Assembly (NCBI GenBank): GCA_963822435.1 | Contig: CAWGHN010000002.1 | Location: forward strand, 62,001 to 126,000 | Direction of reading: 5' to 3' | From: JAUYQR01 sp963822435 | GTDB lineage: Bacteria > Pseudomonadota > Alphaproteobacteria > Rhodobacterales > Rhodobacteraceae | Length of the DNA: 64,000 nt | Part shown: piece after piece, positions 34,308 to 43,122 of the stretch | Layout: each line of letters opens with the position of its first letter | Numbering within the stretch: the first letter of the stretch is position 1 | The notes under the pieces: model-generated | Databases searched by the model: none | Seen by the model: only the letters and a program-made list of their open reading frames with translations | What the model was told of the DNA's origin: nothing | Program-made: the position numbers and the translations under genes

Positions 34308-35238
34308 CTAGACCAACCCGCTGAATCTGTAGCGCGACACCACGTCCCAGACCACCGCCGCCATCCAGTCGACCGTCGCCTGTGATCCTGCGGCGTCGGT
34401 GCCAAGGCGGGCCGGAAGCGCACGGGGGTCACGCCGGTAGATCACCGCATAATGCGCGAGCGCGATCATGTAGGCACCGATCCGGTTGATATGAATCGTG
34501 TCGGAAAACACCGAACTCGATGCGCGAAATTCCGGGCACCGTGCCCTGTTGCAGCGCGTCGTAAAGCGCGGCCATCACCAAAGTCCCCGGGATCATCGTC
34601 ATCGCGGGCGAGCCTGCGGGGCGGCGCTCGTTCACCGATGTAAGGATCTTTTCCCACCCGACCAGCTCCAGATCCAGCCGCTTGCGGAACGGAATTTCGC
34701 GCTCGGGGTCCTTGTAGGGGTTCGGTGCGCCCGGCCCGCTGTCGACCTCGACCCACGAAGCGTAAAGCACCGTCTCGGCCCCCTTGCCGCCATTGCCCTT
34801 GGTCCAGGCATTGGTGAAATACTTCAACGCGTAGTCTTCGGAGTTGTGGTAGGGCATCGTGTTCGACAGCGACACCCGTTCGGTCAAGACCAGAACGTCG
34901 TAGTCGGCAATGTCATAGCGCGCATCAGGCATGCCATCGGGGCGGTTGTTCCAGCGCCATTCCATCGGGCTGCCGGGAATGGTGGAGCGGTCCATCTTCA
35001 TGCCAAGGCTGTCGCCGCCGCCTGCACTGCGCACGATTGCCTCAAGTTCCGGCACAATCGGGTCGGTCAGACTGTGACCGGACTGGATGACGCGGGTGTT
35101 GAACGGGCGGGGCGAAAGCGCTGCGGCCTGCGCTGCGCCGGTTTGGCCAAACCCAAGCGATGCCAGCGCCGTTGCGGAAAGACCTGTCGCCAGAAACTGG
35201 CGGCGGGTCGGGCTGGGCGCGGGGCGGCGGGTCTGCAT
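34308..35238 (-). pseudogene. Tat-exported SGNH-hydrolase-like protein, interrupted by a 1-base frameshift
   Basis: From ATG 35238 the frame gives a Tat signal (TRRQFLATGLSATALASLGF) and a body with SGHSLTDP, a GDSL-like block I serine. It then shifts after ISRIEFG and stops at 34429. The next frame continues the family-like end: VFSDTIHINRIGAYMIALAH with the D-x-x-H typical of SGNH block V, and stop at 34308. Removing one T (34514-34515) restores one reading of about 310 residues. As sequenced, the catalytic Asp/His lie out of frame. It may be a true pseudogene or a sequencing error. The SGNH call rests on these two motifs. Confidence 0.65.
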
Positions 35239-35341
35239 CGGCTAGGCCTTTCGGAAAGCGGGGATTGTCTGGCGGGAACCGGACGGCCCGCTTGGCAGGA
35301 AGATGGGACCGGCGGCGTCGGGAATCAAGCGGTGGAAGTCA

Positions 35342-35379
35342 CGCGTGGCGGGCGCGGCACCCACCGCGCCCGCCACGCG
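35342..35379 (-). terminator. hairpin after the MORN-repeat gene
   Basis: A perfect 16-bp stem (CGCGTGGCGGGCGCGG / CCGCGCCCGCCACGCG) with loop CACCCA lies three bases past the stop of the MORN gene. No clear T-run follows on the minus strand (GACTTCCACCGCTTGATTCC), so it may act as a processing or weak termination structure. Confidence 0.55.
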
Positions 35380-35381
35380 CC

Positions 35382-36866
35382 TCAGGGCGAGGGTGGCGGG
35401 TTTGCGGAGGCTTCGGCGGCAGCGCCCTCGGCAGGCGCGGTTTCGCCGTCTGGAGCCGCGGTTTCGGGCGGGGCGGTCAGCACGCCGTTCTGCCAGATCC
35501 CCGTCGCCTCTTCGCCACCCGGATAGCGCATGGTGCCTTGACCCTCGCGCTTGCCGGCCTTGAAGCTGCCCTCGTAAACCACATCACCGGGATAGGTTGC
35601 GGTGCCCTGGCCTTCGATCTGCCCGGCCACCCAGGTGCCAACGTATCTGAACCCGTCGGGCATGGTGAACTCGCCCGTCCCGTCGCGCTGACCCGCCTTG
35701 AACATGCCATTGTAGACCGAGCCGTCCGGGTAGGTTGCGGTGCCCGCGCCGTCACGCACCCCGGCTTTCCAGTCCCCCTCGTACCGGGTGCCATCGGGAA
35801 AGGTCATCGTGCCCTTGCCGTCTGGCAGCGCGTTTTTCAGTGCGCCTTCATAAACCTGTCCGTTGGCATAGGTCGCCCGACCCTGGCCCGAGATCATGCC
35901 CCGGTCCCAATTGCCCTGATAGGTTGCGCCGTCAGGGTAGGTGATCGCGCCCTCGCCCTGCGGCTGGTCGCCCTTCATCGCGCCAACATAGACCGCGCCG
36001 TCCGGGTAGGTCACCGACCCGGTGCCTTCCATCCGCCCTTCGACCCACGAGCCTTCGTATTTGAACCCATCCGCCGCGATGAACGTGCCGTTGCCGTGGC
36101 GGCGGTCCTTGATGAAGCCGCCCTCATAGCGGTCGCCGTTGGCATGGACCACCTTGCCCCGCCCCTCGCGCTGGCCGTTGACGAAGGCACCCTCGTAAAC
36201 GTCGCCATTCGGTTGTTTCAGCTTGCCGGTACCGTTGATCTGTCCGTCGGCCCAGTCGCCGATGTAGGTCAGCCCGTCCGGCATGATCAGCGTGCCCTTG
36301 CCCGACCGTACTCCCTTGACCAGCCCGCCCTCATAGGTCGCGCCGTCCGGGTAGGTTATCTTGCCGGTGCCTTCCTTCACGCCCAGCACCCAGTCGCCCT
36401 CATAGGTATAGCCGCCTGGGTTGGTGATCTTGCCGCGGCCGTTGTGCTGGCCCTTGGTGAACGCGCCCTCGTAGACCGCGCCATTGGCATAGCGTGCGAC
36501 ACCTTGCCCGGTCATCTGGCCCGCTGCCCAGTCGCCCTCATAGGTGCTGCCGTCGGGCGAGGTGATCTTGCCCTTCCCCTCCGGCTGACCCTTGGCGAAC
36601 GCGCCCTCGTAAACCGACCCGTTCGGGTAACGCGCGGTGCCGTTGCCCACGATCTCGCCATCGACCCAGTCACCAGTGTATTCAAACCCGTTCGGCAGTT
36701 TGTAAGTGCCGGTGCCATGCTGGCGCCCGTTGCGAAAGGTGCCCTCATAGACCGCGCCGTTGTCATATTGCTTGGTGATGACCTCGCCGTCATCCTGCGC
36801 AAACAGAAGGCTGGCGGGCGCGGTGGCCAGAAGCGCCGCAAGTGCGGATGCCTTGAAAAGGCTCAT
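35382..36866 (-). CDS. secreted MORN-repeat protein
   Basis: The 494-residue protein starts MSLFKASALAALLATAPASL, a Sec signal peptide. It then carries 18 canonical MORN repeats plus one degenerate repeat (EATGIW) at a 23-residue period; typical units read YPDGAVYVG and YANGQVYEG. The C-terminal about 35 residues are Ala/Pro/Glu-rich. MORN repeats form an elongated beta meander used in protein or lipid binding. A periplasmic array this long with no enzyme domain is probably structural or a binding scaffold. ATG 36866 is set by the signal peptide. Confidence 0.85.
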   Translation of the reverse strand: MSLFKASALAALLATAPASLLFAQDDGEVITKQYDNGAVYEGTFRNGRQHGTGTYKLPNGFEYTGDWVDGEIVGNGTARYPNGSVYEGAFAKGQPEGKGKITSPDGSTYEGDWAAGQMTGQGVARYANGAVYEGAFTKGQHNGRGKITNPGGYTYEGDWVLGVKEGTGKITYPDGATYEGGLVKGVRSGKGTLIMPDGLTYIGDWADGQINGTGKLKQPNGDVYEGAFVNGQREGRGKVVHANGDRYEGGFIKDRRHGNGTFIAADGFKYEGSWVEGRMEGTGSVTYPDGAVYVGAMKGDQPQGEGAITYPDGATYQGNWDRGMISGQGRATYANGQVYEGALKNALPDGKGTMTFPDGTRYEGDWKAGVRDGAGTATYPDGSVYNGMFKAGQRDGTGEFTMPDGFRYVGTWVAGQIEGQGTATYPGDVVYEGSFKAGKREGQGTMRYPGGEEATGIWQNGVLTAPPETAAPDGETAPAEGAAAEASANPPPSP

Positions 36867-37003
36867 GCCGAAAACTCCTGATCGAACGCGCAAAGCCTAA
36901 GCGGGTGGGGGCGGTCTGACAAGGTTCAGTTGGGATCGGGCGGCGGTGGCTTTCCCTTGGGGCGCAACCTGCTAGAACCATCCGGAAGGTCAAGGAGACG
37001 CGC

Positions 37004-38662
37004 ATGTCTGACACATTCCGCCTGATGCTGGGCCAGTTGAACCCGACCGTGGGGGCAATCGCCGGCAACGCTGCACTGGCGCGACAGGCATGGACCGAAG
37101 GCCGCGCGGCTGGTGCCGACATGGTCGCCCTGCCCGAAATGTTCATCACCGGCTACCAGACCCAGGACCTGATCCTGAAGCCTGCCTTCGTCACCGCCGC
37201 CATCGCCGCAATCGAGGCGTTGGCTGCAGACTGCGCCGATGGCCCGACACTCGGCATCGGGGGTCCGGCCCGCGTAACGGGCAGATTGCACAACGCATAC
37301 TACATCCTGCAAGGCGGCAAGATCACCGCGACGGTGCTGAAGCATCACCTGCCCAACGACGCCGTCTTCGACGAACGCCGGGTGTTTTCCTCCGCCGATG
37401 TCAGCGGGCCTTACGTGGTGAACGGCGTCCGCATCGGCACCCCCATCTGCGAAGATGCCTGGCATTCCGACGTAGCCGAAACCCTTGCTGAGACTGGCGC
37501 CGAAATCCTCCTCATCCCCAACGGTTCGCCCTACCACCGCGGCAAGCCGAACCTTCGGCTGAACCTGATGGTGGCGCGCGTGGTGGAAACCGGGCTGCCG
37601 CTCGTCTACCTCAACATGGTCGGCGGGCAGGACGATCAGGTCTTCGACGGCTCGTCGATGGTCCTGAACCCCGGCGGCAGATTGATGGCGCAACTGCCGC
37701 AGTTCGATGCCGCGATGGTCATGGTCACCTTCCGGCGCGGCCCGGACGGCTGGCGCGCCGACCCCGGCGAGATCAACGAAATTCCCCGGGTGTGGGAGGC
37801 CGACTACCGCGCCTGCGTGATGGCGCTGGCCGATTACATGGCCAAGACCGGCTTCAGACAGGTGCTGCTTGGCCTTTCTGGCGGCATCGACAGCGCCATC
37901 GTCGCCACCATCGCCGCCGACGCGCTTGGCCCCGAAAACGTGCGCTGCGTGATGCTGCCATCGGTCTACACATCCGACGCCTCGCTCCACGATGCGGGCG
38001 AGGTCGCGCGCAACCTTGGCTGCCGTCTCGACACCGTGCCGATCGGTGGCGCGCAAGGTGCCGTGGGCGATGCACTTGCAGGCCTTTTTGCACATACCGA
38101 ACCCGGCGTGACCGAAGAAAACATCCAGAGCCGCCTGCGCGGCCTGATGCTCATGGCCATATCGAACAAATTCGGCGAGATGCTTCTGACCACTGGCAAC
38201 AAATCCGAAGTCGCGGTCGGCTACTGCACGATCTACGGCGACATGAATGGCGGCTACAACCCGATCAAGGACATGTACAAGACCCGCGTGTTCGAGACCT
38301 GCCGTTGGCGCAACGAAAACCACCGCCCGTGGATGAAAGGCCCTCCCGGCGCCGTAATCCCGGAACGCGTCATCACCAAACCGCCAAGTGCCGAACTGCG
38401 CCCCGACCAGACGGATCAGGACAGCCTGCCGCCCTACGAAGTTCTGGACGCGATCCTCGAAGGGCTGGTCGAAAAGGAACAGTCCGTCGCCGATCTGGTC
38501 GCGATGGGTTTTGACCGCGCCACAGTGAAGAAGGTGGAACACCTTCTTTACATCAGCGAATACAAGCGCTTCCAATCCGCACCCGGAACACGGCTCACAC
38601 AGAAGGCGTTCTGGCTGGACCGTCGCTATCCGATCGTGAACCGCTGGCGCGATGAAAGCTGA
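37004..38662 (+). CDS. nadE: glutamine-dependent NAD+ synthetase
   Basis: The 552-residue protein has two domains. The N-terminal nitrilase-like glutaminase (residues 1-250) has ALPEMFITGYQTQDL (Glu) and GTPICEDAWHSD (Cys). The C-terminal synthetase has the PP-loop GLSGGIDSAIVATIAADAL and TTGNKSEVAVGYCTIYGDMN. It converts nicotinate adenine dinucleotide to NAD+ using glutamine nitrogen. Length is normal. It overlaps the next gene by 11 bases. Confidence 0.96.
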   Translation: MSDTFRLMLGQLNPTVGAIAGNAALARQAWTEGRAAGADMVALPEMFITGYQTQDLILKPAFVTAAIAAIEALAADCADGPTLGIGGPARVTGRLHNAYYILQGGKITATVLKHHLPNDAVFDERRVFSSADVSGPYVVNGVRIGTPICEDAWHSDVAETLAETGAEILLIPNGSPYHRGKPNLRLNLMVARVVETGLPLVYLNMVGGQDDQVFDGSSMVLNPGGRLMAQLPQFDAAMVMVTFRRGPDGWRADPGEINEIPRVWEADYRACVMALADYMAKTGFRQVLLGLSGGIDSAIVATIAADALGPENVRCVMLPSVYTSDASLHDAGEVARNLGCRLDTVPIGGAQGAVGDALAGLFAHTEPGVTEENIQSRLRGLMLMAISNKFGEMLLTTGNKSEVAVGYCTIYGDMNGGYNPIKDMYKTRVFETCRWRNENHRPWMKGPPGAVIPERVITKPPSAELRPDQTDQDSLPPYEVLDAILEGLVEKEQSVADLVAMGFDRATVKKVEHLLYISEYKRFQSAPGTRLTQKAFWLDRRYPIVNRWRDES

Positions 38663-39032
38663 TTCCACGATCACCGTCGTTAATCGCTACCGCCTGCTGG
38701 CCGGACCGGAAGCGTTCGTGGCGGCGGTTGCCGCAATGGCCCGCCGCGTGGAAACCGAAGGGCATCCCGGCGTCCGCAGCTACCACTTCTTCTGTGCCGA
38801 TGGCGAAGGCCGCGCGGTCGTGACCTATACCAACCCCGACGCCTGGGTCGGTCACCATGACATTGCGATGGGCTGGCCGGAAATGGCGGCGGTCCGGGCG
38901 GTGTCTGATCTTGAGGAAATCGCCCTCTACGGCCCTTTAAGCGACGCAATGCGCGCCTGGCTTGAAAAAGCGAAACTGCTCGGTCGCCTGCGCCATGCAG
39001 GCGAGGCCGTCACAGGTTTTCGACGCAGCTAG
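38652..39032 (+). CDS. small ABM/antibiotic monooxygenase-like protein
   Basis: The 126-residue protein has a ferredoxin-like alpha-beta pattern (TITVVNRYRLLAGPEAFVAA, then GVRSYHFFCADGEGRAVVTY) resembling the antibiotic biosynthesis monooxygenase/quinol monooxygenase fold. Catalytic residues cannot be defined. It starts inside the end of nadE, so it is probably translated from the nadE message. The functional link to NAD synthesis is unknown. Confidence 0.65.
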   Translation: MKADSTITVVNRYRLLAGPEAFVAAVAAMARRVETEGHPGVRSYHFFCADGEGRAVVTYTNPDAWVGHHDIAMGWPEMAAVRAVSDLEEIALYGPLSDAMRAWLEKAKLLGRLRHAGEAVTGFRRS

Positions 39033-39035
39033 ACC

Positions 39036-39992
39036 TCAGACCCGGCTGACGGCGCATTCCGGCAGCAGCCGCATCACATCTTCGGGTCGGCACAACTGTG
39101 TCGCGTCGCTCATCACCGCAGCCGAAGCGGCGGCCGAGCCGAGCGCCAGCGCCTCGTCATTCGATTGCCCCCGCGCCAGTGCCAGGACGAAGGCTGCCAC
39201 GAAACTGTCACCCGCGCCAACGGTGGATTTCACCTTAACCTTCGCCGCCTTGGCAAAGATCCTGTGATCCTTGTCGGCAAGCACGTTGCCTTCGGCACCT
39301 CGCGCGATGATGACCTGTTTGGCTACACCCTTGCGCACCAGCGCCTGCGCAAAATCCGCCGTCGCCTCGCGCGTTTCCAACGGATGCCCGGCCAAGGATT
39401 CGCCCTCTTCGCCGTCCATCCGCAACACCTCCAGCCCCGGGATCGGGTGGCGCACCGCCTCGGTCAGCGCCGCACCCGAGGTGTCCAGCACCACCCGGCT
39501 TTCCGGCATCGACGCCGCAAGGTCCGCCGGGAAATCCACCGGCACCCCCGGCGGCTGGCTGCCCGAAATCACCGACAAACCGCCGGGCCGCGCCGTGGCA
39601 CGAAGCAGCGTGAACACCCGCGCCCGCTCGGCCGCGCCCCAGACCGGGCCGGGCAGCATGAAGCGGAATTGCTTGCCGGTGGAAACCTCGTTCACTGTAA
39701 GGGACTGCCGTGTCTCGCCGGGGCCAAGGATCGAAAGGAACGTAACCCCCTCGGCCCGGATCAGCCCGGCCAGCCGGTCGCCTGTCAGCCCGCCGATGGC
39801 GACCAGCGCCAGACTGTCACCGCCAAGCGACTTGATTGCGCGGCTGACATTTATGCCGCCGCCGCCCGGGTCCAACTGTGGGTCCGAACAGCGCAGCTTG
39901 TGGCCGGGAATGATCTCGGCCACGTCGCTGGCCATGTCCAACGCCGGATTCAACGTCAGGGTGAGGATTGGGATTTGCGTCTGGTCGGACAT
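39036..39992 (-). CDS. pfkB: PfkB-family hexose-phosphate kinase (1-phosphofructokinase/6-phosphofructokinase-2 type)
   Basis: The 318-residue ribokinase-fold protein has ILTLTLNPALDMASDV and the PfkB signature near PGGGGINVSRAIKSLGG. The C-terminal catalytic motif is STVGAGDSFVAAFVLALARG, whose Asp is the base. It phosphorylates fructose-6-phosphate, fructose-1-phosphate or tagatose-6-phosphate; sequence alone does not choose among them. ATG 39992 follows GAGGTG. Convergent with the ABM-like gene, separated by 3 bases. Confidence 0.88.
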   Translation of the reverse strand: MSDQTQIPILTLTLNPALDMASDVAEIIPGHKLRCSDPQLDPGGGGINVSRAIKSLGGDSLALVAIGGLTGDRLAGLIRAEGVTFLSILGPGETRQSLTVNEVSTGKQFRFMLPGPVWGAAERARVFTLLRATARPGGLSVISGSQPPGVPVDFPADLAASMPESRVVLDTSGAALTEAVRHPIPGLEVLRMDGEEGESLAGHPLETREATADFAQALVRKGVAKQVIIARGAEGNVLADKDHRIFAKAAKVKVKSTVGAGDSFVAAFVLALARGQSNDEALALGSAAASAAVMSDATQLCRPEDVMRLLPECAVSRV

Positions 39993-40082
39993 GGCGGCAC
40001 CTCGTGTTACCGCTAGCATATCCGCTTCGACCGGAAATGGAACCTGCCCCCGACACCGGGCCGGGGGCAATTGTTCGCAAGT

Positions 40083-41015
40083 TCAGCCTTCCATCATCAG
40101 CTGATAGCTGGCCGGAACATAGCGGAACCCGTCGCCCATCGGCTCGACAAACCCGAGTGCCGGGAACGGCATGTGATAGCCGATGAACGGGATCTTGTCG
40201 GCCGCGATCATGCCGAACACCTGCTTGCGCGTTGCGGCGGCGGCGGCCTTGTCGGCGTCGAAGCGCACTTCCCAATCCGGCTTTTGCAGCGACCAGACGT
40301 AGTGGTTGGCGGTATCGGCGGTGATCGCCAGCCGCTGACCGTTCGATTCCACCATGTAGACCATGTGACCCGGCGAATGGCCAAAGGCGGCCATCGCGGT
40401 GATGCCGGAAACCGGGCTGCCGCCGTCTTCAAGGAAGGTGAACTTGTCGTTCAACGGCTTCACATTCTTGTCGAACCCTTCGTTCGCCGCACCGGCCCAG
40501 TAGTTGTGCTCGGCAGACCCGGTGACATAGCGTGCATTGGCAAAGGTTGGCGTCATGCCGTCGGCGCCCATCAGACCGCCGATATGGTCGCCGTGCATGT
40601 GCGTCAACACCACCACATCCACCTGATCGGGCGTGATGCCGGCAGCGGTCAGCGCAGCCAGTGTGCCTTCTGCCGAAAGCCCGGTATCAAACAAGACCAG
40701 TTCGGCACCGGTGTTCACCAGCGTCGGCGTGAAGAAGGTCTGCGACCTGTCCGTGGGCAGGAAATTCGTCGCAGACAAGGCCGCAAAATCCTCGGCGCTG
40801 GCGTTGGTGCCGAAGGTTTCCTGCGGTTTGTCGCCCGTGCGGGTGCCGGCCAGAAGCGCGGTCACTTCGAACGCGCCAAGCTTGAAGCGGTTGTGCAATG
40901 GCACCGACACTCCTTGCGGTTCGGCCTTGGCGAGGGCGGGCGAGCTGATCAGGCTGGCCGCGAAAGGCAAGGCGGCAGCAGACAGCAGGGCGTGGCGGCG
41001 GGTCAAGGTCGTCAT
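40083..41015 (-). CDS. exported MBL-fold metallo-hydrolase
   Basis: The 310-residue protein has a twin-arginine signal (TRRHALLSAAALPFAASL) and the metallo-beta-lactamase motif VVVLTHMHGDHIGGLMG. Further His/Asp ligands lie in GHSPGHMVY and ITADTANHYVW. It is probably a periplasmic lactonase or hydrolase; no substrate can be named. ATG 41015 is preferred to the TTG two codons upstream because GGAGG lies 7 bases before it. Confidence 0.87.
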   Translation of the reverse strand: MTTLTRRHALLSAAALPFAASLISSPALAKAEPQGVSVPLHNRFKLGAFEVTALLAGTRTGDKPQETFGTNASAEDFAALSATNFLPTDRSQTFFTPTLVNTGAELVLFDTGLSAEGTLAALTAAGITPDQVDVVVLTHMHGDHIGGLMGADGMTPTFANARYVTGSAEHNYWAGAANEGFDKNVKPLNDKFTFLEDGGSPVSGITAMAAFGHSPGHMVYMVESNGQRLAITADTANHYVWSLQKPDWEVRFDADKAAAAATRKQVFGMIAADKIPFIGYHMPFPALGFVEPMGDGFRYVPASYQLMMEG

Positions 41016-41134
41016 CGGCAATCCTCCGGTTTGGGGTGGAGACGCTAGGGTAGGGTGACCACGCGGCCGGACCAGTCACGGGGCGGTGACCGACCCCGCA
41101 TCTGCGCACACCGCCTGTGCGCTCTCCTTCTGCG

Positions 41135-41545
41135 CTACTCCCACCACGGGTCGATGGCGGCGATATCCTCGTCCGACCAGCCGAAGTGATGCGCCATTTC
41201 GTGGATCAGCACATGCGTGACCATATCGCCAATCGACACATCGCCACGCTCGGCCCATTCATCAAGGATCGGGCGGCGGAAAAGCCAGATCGTGTCCGGG
41301 CCGGTCGGCTGGTCCGACACCGATTTTTCAGTCATCGGCGTGCCGTCATAAAGCCCGGTCAGTTCAAACGCATCGGTCAGGTCGAGCGCCTCCAGCATTT
41401 CGTCATCCGCAAAATCCTCGATCCGCAGGCGCACCTGAGTGGCGGCCTCGCGGAACGCTGCGGGCAGGGTGGATACGGCCTCATGCGCAAGCTGTTCGAT
41501 CAGGCCGAGCGACGGGGCGATGCTGTCGGGCGGAGGATTTGTCAT
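41135..41545 (-). CDS. minimal zincin-like metallopeptidase family protein
   Basis: The 136-residue protein has HEMAHHFGWSDED near the C-terminus, a complete HExxHxxGxxD zinc site (first His about residue 115). This short family is widespread in Alphaproteobacteria and has no established substrate. The N-terminal two thirds are helical and acidic. There is no signal peptide, so it is cytoplasmic. It is divergent from gltX. Confidence 0.85.
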   Translation of the reverse strand: MTNPPPDSIAPSLGLIEQLAHEAVSTLPAAFREAATQVRLRIEDFADDEMLEALDLTDAFELTGLYDGTPMTEKSVSDQPTGPDTIWLFRRPILDEWAERGDVSIGDMVTHVLIHEMAHHFGWSDEDIAAIDPWWE

Positions 41546-41606
41546 GGCTTATAGGTAGGTGCTTGCGGCTGCCGATGGAAGGGTTGGCGCATGCCCGAAA
41601 GGGGGG

Positions 41607-41641
41607 GCCGTCGCCGGGGGCATCGAGCCCCCGCCAACGGC
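41607..41641. repeat. GGGGGC-ATCGA-GCCCCC hairpin in the divergent region before gltX
   Basis: The core stem 41616-41621 / 41627-41632 with loop ATCGA is framed by outer arms GCCGT / ACGGC. The same core and loop occur at 31954-31988. Both lie between divergent genes. A TGGACAAAAG-like stretch (about 41677-41686) follows, comparable to sequences near other copies of this intergenic element. Confidence 0.5.
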
Positions 41642-41727
41642 GTTGCCACGAACCGCGGCACCGGCGGCGCCAACTGGACAAAAGCGGGGCCATGTGACAG
41701 GGAAGGGCGCTTGAAGGAGCCCGATCC

Positions 41728-43053
41728 ATGACCGTCACCACCCGCTTCGCCCCCTCGCCCACCGGCTGGATCCATGTCGGCAATCTGCGCACCGCGCTGA
41801 TGAACTATCTGATCGCCCGCAAAAATGCCGGACAGTTCATCCTGCGGCTGGATGACACCGATCAGGAACGCTCGAAGCAGGAATACATCGACGGGCTGAA
41901 GGCCGATCTGGACTGGCTGGGCATCCGCTATGACCGGATCGAGCAGCAATCAAAGCGCATGGCGCGCTACGCCGAAGCCGCCGAGGCGCTGAAGGTGGCG
42001 GGCCGGTTCTATGAGTGTTTCGAGACGCCGGTCGAGCTGGACCTGAAGCGCAAGAAGCAGCTGAACATGGGCAAACCGCCGGTCTATGACCGCGCCGCAC
42101 TGACCCTGACCGAAGCCCAGAAGGACGCCTACCGCGCCGAAGGGCGGCAGGGCTATTGGCGATTCAAGCTCGATCTCGAGCGGATCGAGTGGCAGGACGG
42201 CATCATCGGGGATATCTCGATCGACGCCGCTTCGGTCAGCGATCCGGTTCTGATCAAGGCAGACGGTCAGGTCTTGTATACCTTCGCATCATCGGTGGAT
42301 GACGTCGACATGAGCGTCACCCATATCGTGCGCGGCGCAGACCATGTAACCAACACTGCAACGCAGATTCAGATCATGAAGGCGCTGGGCGGCACCCCGC
42401 CGACCTTTGCGCACCACAGCTTGCTGACCGGGCCGCAGGGCGAGGAATTGTCGAAGCGGCTGGGCGTCCTTTCGCTGCGTGACCTGCGGGCACGGGGGGT
42501 GGAGCCGATGGCGCTTTTGTCGCTGATGGCGCGGCTGGGGTCATCGAAGCCGGTCGAACTGGCCGGGTCGATGGACGAATTGATCGAGGGCTTTGACGTC
42601 GGCTCGTTCGGCGCGGCGCCGACCAAGTTCGATGCCGAAGACCTGTTCCCGCTGACGCGCCACCATGTGCAGGGCCTGCCCTTCGCGGCGGTGAAGCAGC
42701 GGATTGCGGCGCTCGGCGTTCCCGACGCCGAGGCCGAGGCCTTCTGGGCGGTGGCAAAGGGCAACATCACCGTGCTGGACGATCTGGGCCAGTGGTGGAC
42801 CTTGTTCCGCGACGGGGCCGAACCGGTGGTTGACGATGCCGATCGGGAATTCGTGGCTAAGGCGCTGGCGATGCTGCCGGCACAGCCCTGGACGACGGCC
42901 ACCTGGGGCGAATGGACCGCAGCCGTAAAGGACGCGACGGGGCGCAAGGGCAAGGACCTGTTCCGCCCGTTGCGCCGTGCGTTGACCGGGCGGGATGCGG
43001 GGCCGGAGATGGCCGACGTGATGCCGCTTCTGCGCAAGGTGCCGACGCTGTAA
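41728..43053 (+). CDS. gltX: glutamate--tRNA ligase (short alphaproteobacterial form)
   Basis: The 441-residue class I synthetase has the HIGH-equivalent HVGN (residues 16-19, in SPTGWIHVGNLRTALMN), FILRLDDTDQERSKQEYIDG and a KMSKS-equivalent ELSKR (residues 240-244). It charges tRNA-Glu, and in many Alphaproteobacteria also tRNA-Gln for amidation. Such genomes often carry two GluRS genes; this looks like the shorter paralogue. The first residue of the KLSKR-type motif is Glu instead of Lys. Confidence 0.93.
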   Translation: MTVTTRFAPSPTGWIHVGNLRTALMNYLIARKNAGQFILRLDDTDQERSKQEYIDGLKADLDWLGIRYDRIEQQSKRMARYAEAAEALKVAGRFYECFETPVELDLKRKKQLNMGKPPVYDRAALTLTEAQKDAYRAEGRQGYWRFKLDLERIEWQDGIIGDISIDAASVSDPVLIKADGQVLYTFASSVDDVDMSVTHIVRGADHVTNTATQIQIMKALGGTPPTFAHHSLLTGPQGEELSKRLGVLSLRDLRARGVEPMALLSLMARLGSSKPVELAGSMDELIEGFDVGSFGAAPTKFDAEDLFPLTRHHVQGLPFAAVKQRIAALGVPDAEAEAFWAVAKGNITVLDDLGQWWTLFRDGAEPVVDDADREFVAKALAMLPAQPWTTATWGEWTAAVKDATGRKGKDLFRPLRRALTGRDAGPEMADVMPLLRKVPTL

Positions 43054-43067
43054 GCCCTGGGCTGGGC

Positions 43068-43122
43068 CCGGAGGGTGTCACACCCTCCGGACCTCCCGTG
43101 GGATATTTTTGCAAAGAGGAAG
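43068..43122 (+). repeat. hairpin plus GGGATATTTTTGCAAAGAGG element after gltX
   Basis: A perfect 10-bp stem (CCGGAGGGTG / CACCCTCCGG, loop TCA; 43068-43090) is followed by GGGATATTTTTGCAAAGAGG. It could be the gltX terminator. The ATATTT box with trailing AAAGAGGAAG recurs at about 29969-30000 (opposite strand), 32048-32066 and 46411-46437, so it also belongs to a dispersed intergenic family. The AGAGGAAG at its end may be the Shine-Dalgarno of the next gene. Confidence 0.6.

Noticed and set aside
35400..36800. Regular periodic repeat in DNA that could suggest a CRISPR-like array
   Set aside because: The 69-base period is in frame and encodes 23-residue MORN repeats; units are diverged and there are no unique spacers.
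36926..38674. A 582-codon minus-strand frame opposite nadE
   Set aside because: Composition is of the antisense type and there is no motif; nadE on the plus strand is unmistakable.
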